Assembly (NCBI GenBank): GCA_045546695.1
Contig: JAZQDE010000007.1
Coordinates: 1-62,458, forward strand
Reading direction: 5' to 3'
Length of the DNA: 62,458 nt
From: SIG424 sp045546695
Lineage (GTDB): Bacteria > Bacillota > Clostridia > UBA1212 > UBA1255
Of this stretch, positions 62,320 through 62,458 are shown in pieces. Within the stretch, counting starts at the first letter, position 1. The number at the start of each line of letters is the position of its first letter. The translations under genes were made by a program, and so were the position numbers. The notes below the pieces were generated by a model. The model did not search any database. It saw only the letters and a program-made list of their open reading frames with translations, and was not told the DNA's origin.

Positions 62320-62458
62320 TGTCAACCATTAGCGAAAATGTCCCGGAAAAGTTGAAACATTAGCTCTTGATAATCAGGGCTGATGTTTTTCTAATTTAAT
62401 GCGGAGATATTAGAAAAAACGTTGTTTTTAGCATTGGAAATCGTGAAAATCATTGTTT
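62320..62458 (+). mobile_element. End of an IS21-like insertion sequence (partial)
   Basis: Starts with TGT at 62320; its first 25 bases match the outward-facing element at the left edge (20 of 25). An inner hairpin (AAACATTAGCTCT with its near-complement ending GCTGATGTTT, then T residues) at about 62355-62391 could stop transcription from outside. No transposase frame is visible in the 139 bases present. Confidence 0.5.

Overview
The window looks like chromosomal DNA of an anaerobic, fermentative Clostridia-type Bacillota. The reasons are a moderate to low G+C content, TTGACA/TATAAT promoters with 17-base spacers, AGGAGG-type ribosome binding sites, a T-box leader, the gene order priA-def-fmt-rlmN-stp-prkC-rsgA-rpe, many TPTPT-linked lipoproteins, rubrerythrin, and Hdr-type flavin/iron-sulfur enzymes. 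No tRNA, rRNA, CRISPR array, phage or complete insertion sequence was seen. Both edges (1-208 and 62320-62458) carry related outward-facing ends of what looks like one IS21-type element, so the window is bracketed by copies of a mobile repeat.

Layout. 235-9597: a leucine-type T-box drives an acyl-CoA synthetase, then tatD, rsmA, GTP-dependent PEP carboxykinase, murC, an M23 envelope peptidase, a SleB-like cortex hydrolase and a small P-loop protein. 9618-23405: housekeeping block for primosome, formyl-Met handling, rRNA methylation, PASTA kinase/phosphatase signalling, ribosome GTPase, Rpe, an aminotransferase, AlaRS and a HIT protein. 23402-32538: phosphate transport (PiT plus DUF47), tadA divergent from mazG-rqcP through a symmetric promoter, a double-parvulin lipoprotein, a GH99-like lipoprotein and a membrane metallophosphoesterase. 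32593-45155: a 12-gene operon for malate, fumarate and succinate metabolism fused to heterodisulfide-reductase-type electron-transfer genes. 45166-62287: a broken lipoprotein/nuclease gene, tyrS, dCMP deaminase, several cell-wall enzymes (two tandem L,D-transpeptidase-like proteins, a YkuD enzyme, an amidase-like protein), rubrerythrin, MgtC, two tandem surface proteins with an unusual C-terminal sorting tail, an acetyltransferase-glmM pair, an ECF sigma/anti-sigma pair and a LamG lipoprotein.

The most interesting system is the 12-gene operon: a malate-dehydrogenase-like enzyme of the LDH family, fumarase, HdrBCA, FlxDCBA, a soluble FrdB/FrdA pair and an AspT-type transporter. With PEP carboxykinase elsewhere in the window it spells PEP > oxaloacetate > malate > fumarate > succinate > export. 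The final reductase has no membrane anchor but is packaged with a complete NADH-linked Hdr-Flx module. I infer a soluble NADH-driven, possibly electron-bifurcating fumarate reductase that would also reduce ferredoxin. The component families are known; the bifurcating coupling is a hypothesis. Gene starts were set from ribosome binding sites and differ from the longest reading frame in about twenty cases, as stated in the entries.
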